Assembly: GCA_012064385.1 (NCBI GenBank)
Contig: QRDG01001973.1
Coordinates: 1,329,607-1,393,606, forward strand
Length of the DNA: 64,000 nucleotides
From: Puccinellia tenuiflora
Lineage: Eukaryota > Streptophyta > Magnoliopsida > Poales > Poaceae
Direction: 5' to 3'
Both the position numbers and the translations under genes were made by a program. Positions 1 through 8,758 of the stretch are shown one piece after another. The first letter of the stretch is position 1; each line of letters starts with the position of its first letter. The notes below the pieces were generated by a model. It was not told the DNA's origin and did no database searches. It was given only the letters and a program-made list of their open reading frames with translations.

Positions 1-284
1 TTTTCTCATACCCCGATATCATGGCTGTCCATGAAATTATATCTCTGGACTCAGTTCTCGAGAATACTGTGCATGCTTCCCCCATCCTCCCAAGACTCGA
101 ATACATCTGAATCAATGAGTTACAGAACGCAAAATCAGTGGCAAAACCTCTCTTTACCACCAGTGCGTGCATTTCCTTTGCAAAATCAAGGCCAGACAAC
201 AAAACAATCCAAACACAACAGTAACACTTGTTATCATCATGAGATTTGGCTGCACTTCATCCTCCAGCATGTCAAGAAACAACT
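1..284 (-). pseudogene. PPR protein gene relic, downstream part (ECB2/At1g15510-like)
   Basis: Read on the minus strand from 284 downward this encodes PPR-type sequence. It first resumes the frame interrupted at 8066 (residues FLDMLEDEVQPN). After frameshifts it continues in another frame, ending with SRDIISWTAMISGYEK, which is the end of one PPR motif and start of the next. The family (PLS-class pentatricopeptide proteins) binds organellar RNA, and the ECB2/VAC1 group acts in chloroplast RNA editing. The gene continues past the left window edge. At least two frameshifts and a stop are visible, so it is a relic. The gypsy element at 285-8065 separates it from its upstream half. Family assignment is from remembered similarity. 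Confidence 0.75.
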
Positions 285-1209
285 TGATGAGGACATCCCT
301 AGTACATTTGTTATTCCTCCTATTGATGATGATGTTGCTGTTCGAGAGAAACAAGATGAAGTGAGGATTGGTCCAATGACTAGATCAAGAACCAAACTAA
401 TAGAACAGCAGGTGAACTCACTCCTATTAAATTATGATGTTTTGTTCTTATGAGAATTTATACTACCTAATCCCTGCATTTATGTAATGATTCAGGTTAT
501 TGATAACACAGCATTATTGGAGCAAGGAGCATGAAGCCTAGGAGCCAGCCTGGGAGAACACAGGAGAGAGTTGATCATGGCAGCACAAGCAAGAAGGAGA
601 GCCAGGAGCTGAATTGGTGGAGTTGGAAGCGCTGAGGGACATGTCCTATGGTGCACCAGGCCACAATTAATTGTGCTGCGTTTTATATGTTATTGGGGGC
701 ACCAAGGACATGTCTTAGCCCTCCCACACGTGTGGAATAAGGGCCTGTGTGCTCAAGTTGCCGAATCCCTATGGTCGGTTGTACCCCTTAGGTTGAGTCC
801 AAACATGAGTTTGTTCGAGTCCTAGTCAGGATAGGGGCTGGTGTTTGTGCAACCCTAGTTCGTGGCCGCACCCCCCCTCCCTCTCATATACCTCTTCACC
901 TGCGTGAGAGAGGTTTTAGACTACCTTTACTCATAAACCCTAGAACTCCATTGTTGATTGCTGAAGCATTCATCTGGAATTGATATTCTGCAGTTTGCGT
1001 GTTATCTGCTATTCCACTGGGAATTAGTTGATACAGACCACTAGTAGTCAGTGGCTGCTCATGCAAGTGTGTGGATTTACGAATATCCAAGGGATTGGTT
1101 GCTGCTGCAATTGGCATCAGGAATTAGCCGGAGAGTTCGTGGAGAGACACAATTTATCAGATCCTGTTATCGTGTGAGTTCATCGAGAAGATCGGGAAAC
1201 CCCTTATCA
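285..1209 (+). repeat. 5' LTR of gypsy element
   Basis: Direct repeat of 7127-8065, bounded by TG and CA and flanked on the left by target duplication CAACT. It is 925 bp against 939 bp for its partner. Most differences are single missing bases, often in short runs, rather than substitutions. Positions 291-450 hold the LTR-encoded pol tail; the frame is broken near 440. Confidence 0.93.
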
Positions 1210-1212
1210 TCT

Positions 1213-1222
1213 TGGTATCAGA
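1213..1222 (+). other. Primer binding site, initiator tRNA-Met type
   Basis: TGGTATCAGA starts three bases after the LTR and matches the common plant primer site TGGTATCAGAGC over its first ten bases. It would prime minus-strand DNA synthesis from initiator tRNA-Met. Confidence 0.85.
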
Positions 1223-2484
1223 TTTACAGGTTAACTCGGTGAGCTATCGTGATCTAGTAGATTAGTTCTTGTTTTCATTACCTATCCAGGAAAAAGCCAC
1301 AAAAATAAGATTAGTTCGAGCCATAGCCTTAGATCATCACTTCTATCAAGTTTTCGTTGCTGTTTGTGGTTGATTTTCGTGTTCCTTTTCCTTTTTTTTT
1401 GAGTCCTTTGTTTTCGGTCTAGGTTTAGGGTTCTAGGTGCTCTTGGAATCCTCCCTGTCGTGTCCACAAATTTTCATCCAAAAAGACCCTTCCGATCCAA
1501 AGTTCTACTCAATTTGGGTTGTTTTCGGTTTCCTGCCGCGGCACCAAATCGCGAAGAATCTCTGCCGCCGCCGTGCCCTAGCCGGAGTCGGAGTCCGCCC
1601 CGTACGTGAAAAACGGCCCGCGCGCTCGACTTTTTCGCTGTTCGCTCACACAGCGCGCTGCCGCGACAGCAATTTTGGCTCGTTTCTCTGCCGCGGTACG
1701 AATTTCCTGCCGAGAGGTGTTTTTTTTTAGCTCTAGTTCTTTTTCGGTTTAGTTTTCTTTTCCAATTTCTTTAGGTTTTCTTTTCCTATCTTTGTGAGAC
1801 TTAGCCACAGTCATTCTACAGCAACATATAGGTATCTTTCCCAAAAAGAATAGCTACTTATTGCTCACTCCAGGCTGCTCTTTATCACATACATTGTGTC
1901 ACATTGATACTTTTGTGTTCTTTTTGCTCCTAGCTAGTTTGGCCAGTTTTAAAAGTATAAAAAAAAAGAGAAAAACATAAAATAGAAAAAGAGAAAAACA
2001 GAAGTGAGAAAAGAGAAAAAGGCCTTGAGATACATTGCTATACTGTTATTGGAGCTGATTCATCACTACTATATTGACTTTTTCCTTTGAGCAATCTTGT
2101 GCCTGTGATATATTTGAGCATAGCTAGTGTCTTTCGAGTGCATTGCAATATTTCCATCCATATAATTGCATTGCCACATTTGTCTCCACTTTGGTGTGAG
2201 TTTCCTCGGTGTTATTTTCTGTCATCACAAACAGCAAATAGGACTTGTTATTGGTGTTGTTAGGTATCCATACCAAGCCCCACTATATATCCTGCTTTGC
2301 CTTGCGTTAGCTAAAATCCCTGGGTATTCTTTTATTCACACCAAGCCATAGTAGTGCTATTTACTTGTGGTAAGTATTGCTATTCATTTTGGAACAGTAA
2401 GTTAACCTCATTGCTTTGCTGTTTTGAGTGAGTTGTGAGAGAACACCACATCCCATATTTTTGTTGTCACTAACACATTAATCC
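1223..2484 (+). other. Untranslated leader of gypsy element
   Basis: 1.26 kb between primer site and gag with no convincing coding frame. It contains an A/G-rich stretch around 1960-2020. As the 5' leader it would hold packaging and dimerisation signals, but none can be pinpointed. Confidence 0.6.
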
Positions 2485-4071
2485 ATGGAGTCTGTGGCTA
2501 GTAATGTGCAGGGGGATAACATTGGTGGGAAAGCTCCTGAGGCCACTTATGAGAAGACTGTTGATGATATTCTCACATGGGGAGATCTATCCAAATTTAG
2601 AGACATGATCACTGCCATAATGGATAAGAAGCTTGATGCTTATGATGAGAGCTTGAGGAGGGATTTACAGCAGATGGATATTAACATTGAGAAAGCTGCT
2701 TCTCAAGAATCTGTTGATATTATGCAAGAATCTGTCACTAATTTGACTAGACAAATTACACAATTGTCTACTCAACTAGAACAAAGAGGTCATGATGATG
2801 ATTGGGAACCAGGCCGAGCCCACGCTTATCATGGCCGTGGAGGTTTTGCTGCTAGAAGAATACAAGCTCATGATAATCATAGAGAAGATGAAGGTTTGGG
2901 CAAGCCAAAATTTTCCATTCCTCCTTTCACTTTTGATACGGATGATGTAGAGGAATATTTGATGTGGGAGCTTAAAATTGAGAAGCTATGGATATTGCAT
3001 GATTACAATGAAGATAGGAAGATTAAATTGGCTTCTTCTAGTTTTGATGGTTATGCTCTATTGTGGTGGGATAATATTACACAATTGAGGGCAGAAAATG
3101 GTGATCCTGAAGTGGTTACTTGGGCTACTATGAAGCAGCTTATGAGAAACAGATTTGTTCCCAAGAATTATGTGAGAACATTATATGATAAATTGCAACA
3201 ATTGAAGCAAGGTACATTGTCTGTTGATGCTTATTATAGAGAGATGGAGTTGATTATTCAGAGGGCCAAAGTGAGAGAGGAACCAGAACATACTATGCAG
3301 CGTTTTCTCTCAGGTTTGCAATTTAAAATCAGAAGCATTGTGAGGCATCTCCAATATAATGATATGAATGAATTGCTACATCATGCAAGGGAGGCAGAAT
3401 CACAGCTAGCCGAGGAGGCAAAGATGAGTGCTAGGAGGTTGTTTTCACCTCGAAATAATAATTTTTCTTCTCCATCACCACAACCAGCACCTAGCCGTGG
3501 GGTTTCTACACCCAAGGCCGAGAGCACACCCTCCACTTCTAGGAGGCAAGTGCAACCAGCAGCAAGTGCTAGTGGATCCACTTCTTCCACAGCACGCAAT
3601 AGAGACATGGAATGTCACACATGTGGGGGCAAAGGCCACTTTAAGAGAGAATGCCCAAATAAAAAGACCATGCTTATTAATGAGGATAATGAGTATGAGA
3701 CTGGAGATGATGCTGATCCTACTGAGGAGGATGATTGTGATGAACAAGGAGGTCCACTTGATGCTTATGCCACACATTACCCTACTATTGTTTGCTCCCA
3801 AAATGCTGCTGCTTTGAGTGTTATTCCTTCTCCAGAAAATCAAAGGTGCAATCTTTTCCAAACCAAAGCAATTGTAGGTCCTAAAATGGCTTGCAAAGTT
3901 ATTATTGATGGAGGGAGTTGCAGAAATCTTGCTAGTAAAGAGCTATGTGCAAAGCTGAAACTGAAATATATTCCACACCCTCATCCTTATTATATACAAT
4001 GGCTGAGTGATAAAGGAGATGAAGGTGAGCTACATGGTGCGAGTGGAATTCCAAATTGGGCCATATACTGA
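2485..4071 (+). CDS. gag: Gag plus N-terminal protease of gypsy element
   Basis: 528-codon frame starting at an ATG after the long leader. The retrotransposon gag core lies at about residues 150-290, with the WW-containing segment LLWWDNI and the downstream YYREME helix. A CCHC zinc knuckle (CHTCGGKGHFKREC) is at 3613-3654. The end enters an aspartic protease with active-site DGGSC near 3908, where the first G replaces the usual T or S (DTG/DSG). Gag forms the particle and binds RNA; the protease would cleave the polyprotein. The frame ends at 4071 because of a one-base shift near 4015, and the protease continues in the frame at 4007-4966. This is the least damaged coding part of the element. 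Confidence 0.88.
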   Translation: MESVASNVQGDNIGGKAPEATYEKTVDDILTWGDLSKFRDMITAIMDKKLDAYDESLRRDLQQMDINIEKAASQESVDIMQESVTNLTRQITQLSTQLEQRGHDDDWEPGRAHAYHGRGGFAARRIQAHDNHREDEGLGKPKFSIPPFTFDTDDVEEYLMWELKIEKLWILHDYNEDRKIKLASSSFDGYALLWWDNITQLRAENGDPEVVTWATMKQLMRNRFVPKNYVRTLYDKLQQLKQGTLSVDAYYREMELIIQRAKVREEPEHTMQRFLSGLQFKIRSIVRHLQYNDMNELLHHAREAESQLAEEAKMSARRLFSPRNNNFSSPSPQPAPSRGVSTPKAESTPSTSRRQVQPAASASGSTSSTARNRDMECHTCGGKGHFKRECPNKKTMLINEDNEYETGDDADPTEEDDCDEQGGPLDAYATHYPTIVCSQNAAALSVIPSPENQRCNLFQTKAIVGPKMACKVIIDGGSCRNLASKELCAKLKLKYIPHPHPYYIQWLSDKGDEGELHGASGIPNWAIY

Positions 4072-4966
4072 TACCATTGAGTGTGATGTTGTGCCCATGT
4101 CCGTTTGTCACATGTTGCTTGGAAGACCATGGCAGTTTGACAGGAATGTTACACATAATGGGAGAGCTAACACATACCAGTTGAATTGGCATGGGAAGGA
4201 TATTATTTTGAGACCTATGACACCACAACAAATTGTAAATGAGTCTCGTCAAAAAACAGAAGTGAATTTAGAGAAGGAGAGTGCGAAAGAAAAACAAGAG
4301 AGTAATCCTTCTATGAGTGAAAAAAATAAGACGAGTGGTAAAAATAAAAGTGAGGTCGTGAGCCTTTTATGTATGCTAGCCACCAAAGAGGATTTGAGAG
4401 AGTTTAGTGAGGATCCTAGTATGCTTCCTATAGTGCTTATGCACAAGGGAGAAATTTTGGTTTCTTCTGACATGACCCCTATTCCTCTTGGTGTTTCTCA
4501 TGTGTTACAGGATTTTGATGATGTTTTTCCAGAGGAGGTACCAGCAGGGCTGCCACCATTGCGTGGCATTGAGCACCAAATTGACTTGATCCCTGGAGCA
4601 ACATTGCCAAACCGAGCCCCTTACAGGACAAATCCCCAAGAAACAAAGGAAATTCAGAAACAAGTGCAGGAGCTACTCGACAAAGGTTATATTCGAATTA
4701 GCTTGTCTCAATATGCTGTTCCTGTTATTTTAGTGCCTAAGAAAGATGGTACTTGGCGCATGTGTGTAGATTGTAGAGCAATTAACAACATCACTATTCG
4801 TTATCGTCATCCTATACCTCGTTTGGAGGACATGTTAGATGAATTAAGTGGTGCTGCTGTTTTCTCTAAAATTGATTTGCGTAGTGGTTACCATCAAATA
4901 AGGATGAAAGAGGGGGATGAATGGAAAACTGCTTTCAAAACTAAATTTGGTTTATATGAATGGTAG
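4007..4966 (+). pseudogene. pol: Protease C-terminus and N-terminal reverse transcriptase
   Basis: Continues protease after the frame break, with HMLLGRPWQFD typical of the gypsy protease C-terminal part. A lysine/glutamate-rich linker follows, then the reverse transcriptase fingers and palm: VPKKDGTWRMCVDCRAIN and FSKIDLRSGYHQI. The latter includes the first catalytic aspartate. The frame stops at 4966 in the middle of the palm; the next part of the domain is in another frame from 4969. The break is a single-base length difference. It is part of one polyprotein with the neighbouring entries. Confidence 0.88.
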
Positions 4967-5366
4967 TGATGCCGTTTGGTTTAACTAATGCACCTAGTAC
5001 TTTCATGAGACTTATGAACCATGTTTTGAGAGAGTTTATTGGAAATTTGTGGTAGTTTATTTTGATGATATTCTCATATATAGCCACAATGAAACTGAGC
5101 ATGTTGATCACATTAGACAAGTTTTGCATGTTTTAAGAGCAAATCAATTATATGGTAATCTTGCTAAATGTTCTTTTTGCAAAGACAAGGTCATTTTTCT
5201 GGGATATGTTGTATCTAAACATGGCATTGAAGTTGATGAATCTAAAATTGAAGCTATTAAAAATTGGCCTATTCCAACTAATGTTAGTCAAGTGAGAAGT
5301 TTTAATGGGTTGGCTGGTTTCTATAGAAGATTTGTCAAGGATTTAGTACTCTTGCTGCACCATTAA
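4967..5366 (+). pseudogene. pol: Reverse transcriptase palm and thumb, frameshifted
   Basis: Holds the catalytic YFDD motif at 5058-5069 (VVYFDDILIYS), followed by the FLGYVVS segment and the thumb region. The frame changes twice within 4960-5045 and again at about 5348, each time by one base in a short run. No complete domain can be translated as deposited, although all expected motifs are present in order. Confidence 0.85.
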
Positions 5367-6556
5367 ATGATTTAACTAAGAAGGGTGTTGATTTTACATG
5401 GGGGGTAGCACAAGATATTGCTTTTGATGAGATAAGGAACAAGCTGATTTCGGCTCCATTATTAATCTTGCCTAATTTCAACAAACAATTCGAAATTGAG
5501 TGTGATGCAAGTGGTATTGGTATTGGTGGTGTGCTTATGCAAGAAAATAAACCTGTTGCTTATTTTTCTGAGAAATTGCATGGTGCCCAATTGAACTATT
5601 CTGTTTATGATAAAGAATTATATGCACTTGTTAGAGTTCTTGAGGTTTGGAAACATTATTTGTGGCCAAAAGAATTTATCATACATTCTGATCATGAAGC
5701 ATTGAGATTTTTAAAGAGTCAATCTAGCCTTAATAAAAGACATGCTAAGTGGGTTGAATTCATTGAATCATTCCCATACATAATTAAATATAAGAAAGGC
5801 AAAGATAATGTTGTTGTTGATGCTCTCTCTAGGAAAAGTATGCTTTTAACTCAATTGGATGTGAAAATTCCTGGTTTGGAGAGTGTAAAAGATTTGTATG
5901 CTCAAGACAATGATTTTAAAACTGCCTATGCAAATTGTACTAATGTGAAAGCATGGGATAAATTTCATTTGCATGATGGATATTTGTTTAGAGCTAACAA
6001 ATTATGTGTGCCTGAGTCGTCCTTGCGTTTGTTATTATTGCAGGAATCACACAGTGGTGGATTGATGGGACACTTTGGGAGGGAGAAAACATTGATGATG
6101 TTGGCTGATCACTTCTATTGGCCACGTATGAGAAGAGATGTGGAGAGGTTTGTGAGACGTTGCATCACTTGCAACAAGGCTAAGTCTAAACTGAAACCTC
6201 ATGGTTTATATACTCCTCTTCCTGCACCTACTACACCTTGGCAAGACATTAGTATGGATTTTGTGTTAGGTTTGCCTCGGACTAAAAGAGGACATGATTC
6301 AATATTTGTGGTAGTTGATAGATTCTCTAAAATGTCACATTTTATTGCATGCCACAAGAGCGACGATGCGTCGCACATTGCTAATCTGTTTTTCAGGGAC
6401 ATAGTGAGATTACATAGAGTACCCAAGACTATTGTTTCTGATCGTGATGTCAAGTTCATGAGTTATTTCTGGAACACACTATGGGGGAAGCTGGGGACAA
6501 AGCTGTTGTTTTCTACTACTTGTCACCCCAAACTGATGGACAAACGGAGGAGGTGA
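5349..6556 (+). pseudogene. pol: RNase H and integrase (N-terminal and core)
   Basis: RNase H starts around 5490 with ECDASGIGIGGVL (first catalytic D), followed by YDKELYALV and DALSRK. Integrase follows: an HHCC zinc module at about 6048-6180 (HSGGLMGHFG, then CITCNKAK) and the core catalytic domain with DISMDF near 6250 and SDRDVKF near 6440. The frame breaks at about 6530, just before the catalytic glutamate, by one base in a C run. RNase H would remove template RNA; integrase would insert the cDNA. Confidence 0.88.
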
Positions 6557-7206
6557 ATCGCACATTATCCACATTGCTGCGAGACATGATTAAAAAGAAT
6601 CTGCGGGAGTGGGGAGAGTGTTTGCCTCATGTTGAGTTTGCATACAACAGGGCTGTACATTCTACTACTCAGCTATGCCCGTTTGAGGTGGTGTATGGTT
6701 TCAAGCCCATAACACCACTTGATTTATTGCCACTTCCTGTACAAGAGAGAATTAATATGGAGGCTTCAAAACGAGCTGATTATGTGAGGAAGATCCATGA
6801 GAAGACCAAGGAAGCAATTGAGAAGACAGGAAGACATGTTGCTGTGAGGATTAACAAGAAGAGGAAGGAGGTACTTTTTCGGCCAGGTGATTTGGTGTGG
6901 GTACATTTTCGTAAGGACAGATTTCCTACATTGCGGAAGTCCAAGTTGATGCCACGAGGTGCTGGCCCATATAGAGTGCTTCAAAAGATTAATGACAATG
7001 CATACAAGATTGATCTTCCTAGTGATGAGTTTGGTGTGAGTAATTCGTTCAATGTTGCTGATCTATCACCATACCATGGAGAGGACCTTGATGCGTCGAG
7101 GTCGACGCCTTTTCAAGGGGGGAGGATGATGAGGACATCCCTAGTACATTTGTTATTCCTCCTATTGATGATGATGTTGCTGTTCGAGAGAAACAAGATG
7201 AAGTGA
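6481..7206 (+). pseudogene. pol: Integrase C-terminal part of gypsy element
   Basis: From about 6530 the frame carries TDGQTEEVNR with the catalytic glutamate, the helix LPHVEFAYN, the GDLVWVHFR module and FNVADLSPYHGEDL, a common ending before the LTR-encoded tail in grass gypsy elements. The first ~50 bases of the frame precede the shift and are not real coding sequence. A length change in the G run at 7117-7122 puts the LTR-encoded tail in a different frame (continued at 7203-7517). No clear chromodomain aromatic cage was seen. Confidence 0.85.
7115..7126 (+). other. Polypurine tract of gypsy element
   Basis: Purine-only run of G and A directly abutting the TG of the 3' LTR. It is the expected primer for plus-strand DNA synthesis. 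It overlaps the end of the pol coding region. Confidence 0.85.
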
Positions 7207-8065
7207 GGATTGGTCCAATGACTAGATCAAGAACCAAACTAATAGAACAGCAGGTGAACTCACTCCTATTAAATTATGATGTTTGTTCTTATGAGAATTT
7301 TATACTACCTAAATCCCTGCATTTATGTATGATTCAGGTTATTGATAACACAAGCATTATTGGAGGCAAGGAGCATGAAGCCATGGAGCCAAGCCTGGGA
7401 GAACACAAGGAGAGAGTTGATCATGGCAGCACAAGCAAGAAGGAGAAGCCAGGAGCTGAATTGGTTGGAGTTGGAAGCGCTGAGGACATGTCCTATGGTG
7501 CACCAGGCCACAATTAATTGTGCTGCGTTTTATATGTTATTGGGGGCACCAAGGACATGTCTTAGGCCCTCCCACACGTGTGGAATAAGGGCCTGTGTGC
7601 TCAAGTGGCTGAATCCCTCTATGGGTCGGTTTGTACCCCTTAGGTTGAGTCCAAACATGAGTTGGTTCGAGTCCTAGTCAGGATAGGGGCTGGTGTTTGC
7701 GCAACCCTAGTTTTGGCCGCACCCCCCCCCCTCTCATATATACCTCTTCACCTGCGTGAGAGAGGTTTTAGACTACCTTTACTCATAAACCCTAGAACTC
7801 CATTGTTGATTGCTGAAGCATTCATCTGGAATTGATATTCTGCAAGTTTTGCGTGTTATCTGCTATTCCACTGGGAATTAGTTGATACAGGACCACTAGT
7901 AGTCAGTGGCTGCTCGTGCAAGTGTGTGGATTTACGAATATCCAAGGGATTGGTTGCTGCTGCAATTGGCATCAAGAATTAGCCGGAGAGTTCGTGGAGA
8001 GACACAATTTATCAGATCCCTGTTATCGTGTGAGTTCATCGAGAAGATCGCGAAACCCCTTATCA
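7127..8065 (+). repeat. 3' LTR of gypsy element
   Basis: Direct repeat of 285-1209, 939 bp, followed by target duplication CAACT. An open frame at 7203-7517 contains GPMTRSRTKLIEQQVNSLL, which is in line with pol continuing into the LTR. In this copy that frame stays open to a stop near 7517, whereas the 5' LTR copy is broken. Confidence 0.93.
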
Positions 8066-8640
8066 CAACTCTAGCCCCGCCTCACACTCATGGTTCTCAA
8101 AATGCCCAATGATCATCGCATTCCACGAGATGCAATCCGTCAAGGCCATACCGTCGAACACCTTCCGCGCAGCCCCCTCCCCATCCTCCAGTCCAGGAGG
8201 CCCCCGCAGCTCCGCATCACGCAGGGGAATGTGTAGACGTCGGGCCTGACCCCGGCCCACAGCATCCTGTGGTACAGGTCCAGCGCCTGCTCTAGGAACC
8301 CCGCTGCGCCGTACCCTCCCACCATGATATTCCAGGAGAAGACGTCACGCTCGGACATTTTGGCGAACACCCTGCAGGCGTGCCACGGCTCCCCAAACCT
8401 GACGAGCATGCTGAGCATGGCGTTCCCGAGGCGGAGGCCGAAGCTGGGGTGCGCGGCGTCGGCATGCTCGCAGGCCTGCATACCGGCATCGGCCGCGCGG
8501 CGCCACTCGCAGAGGTGGAAGAGCGCTACGTAGGCATCCTTGTCGGGCGGCACCGGAGCGGACTCGAGCAGCCAGAGCGCTTGTGGCAGCTGGCCGTGGA
8601 CACAGAGCGCCCGCAGCATTGCCCTGGCCTAGTGTTGGAG
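8066..8640 (-). pseudogene. PPR protein gene relic, upstream part (ECB2/At1g15510-like)
   Basis: The minus-strand frame at 8140-8619 reads LRALCVHGQLPQALWLLES, then GNAMLSMLVRFGEPWHACRVF, KMSERDVFSWNIMVGGYG and DVYTFPCVMRSCGG. These are successive PLS-type PPR motifs, strongly resembling the N-terminal half of ECB2/VAC1-like proteins. After DWRMGR about 35 expected codons are missing and the frame shifts. The following PPR motif, KVFDGMALTDCISWNAMI, lies at 8066-8170 in another frame and runs exactly to the retrotransposon target site. The gene resumes at 284. It is a non-functional copy. The start may lie in 8620-8640; no confident initiator was chosen. Confidence 0.82.
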
Positions 8641-8758
8641 GACGCCGCCGGCTCTGCCGACGCAGAGATGGCCACGTACGGCGGGGCGGCGCTATCTCTT
8701 TACATACGTGAGGTGCTAGCACGTGCGTATGTATCCAACGATCCGGTGTGTACATAAG
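8641..8758. other. PPR gene upstream flank up to LARD array
   Basis: Short remnant of the 5' flank of the PPR relic. No promoter element is recognised. It ends with ATAAG at 8754-8758, the candidate target duplication of the tandem array; the matching copy would lie in or beyond the N gap. Confidence 0.5.

Larger units (their letters stand above)
285..8065 (+). mobile_element. Complete Ty3/gypsy LTR retrotransposon, chromovirus-like, frameshifted
   Basis: The element has two near-identical LTRs, a tRNA-Met type primer site just inside the 5' LTR, gag, protease, reverse transcriptase, RNase H and integrase in Ty3/gypsy order, and a polypurine tract before the 3' LTR. A 5-bp target duplication CAACT lies at 280-284 and 8066-8070. 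The LTRs start TGATGAGG and end TTATCA. The pol reading frame appears to run past the polypurine tract into the LTR, as I recall for CRM-type chromoviruses, but no chromodomain was confidently recognised, so lineage is open. At least five frame breaks interrupt the coding region. It sits inside a PPR gene relic. Confidence 0.93.

Noticed and set aside
1213..1222. Partial tRNA gene at primer binding sites (also 14648-14661 and 44610-44627)
   Set aside because: Only 3'-end complements at LTR borders; no cloverleaf. They are primer sites.
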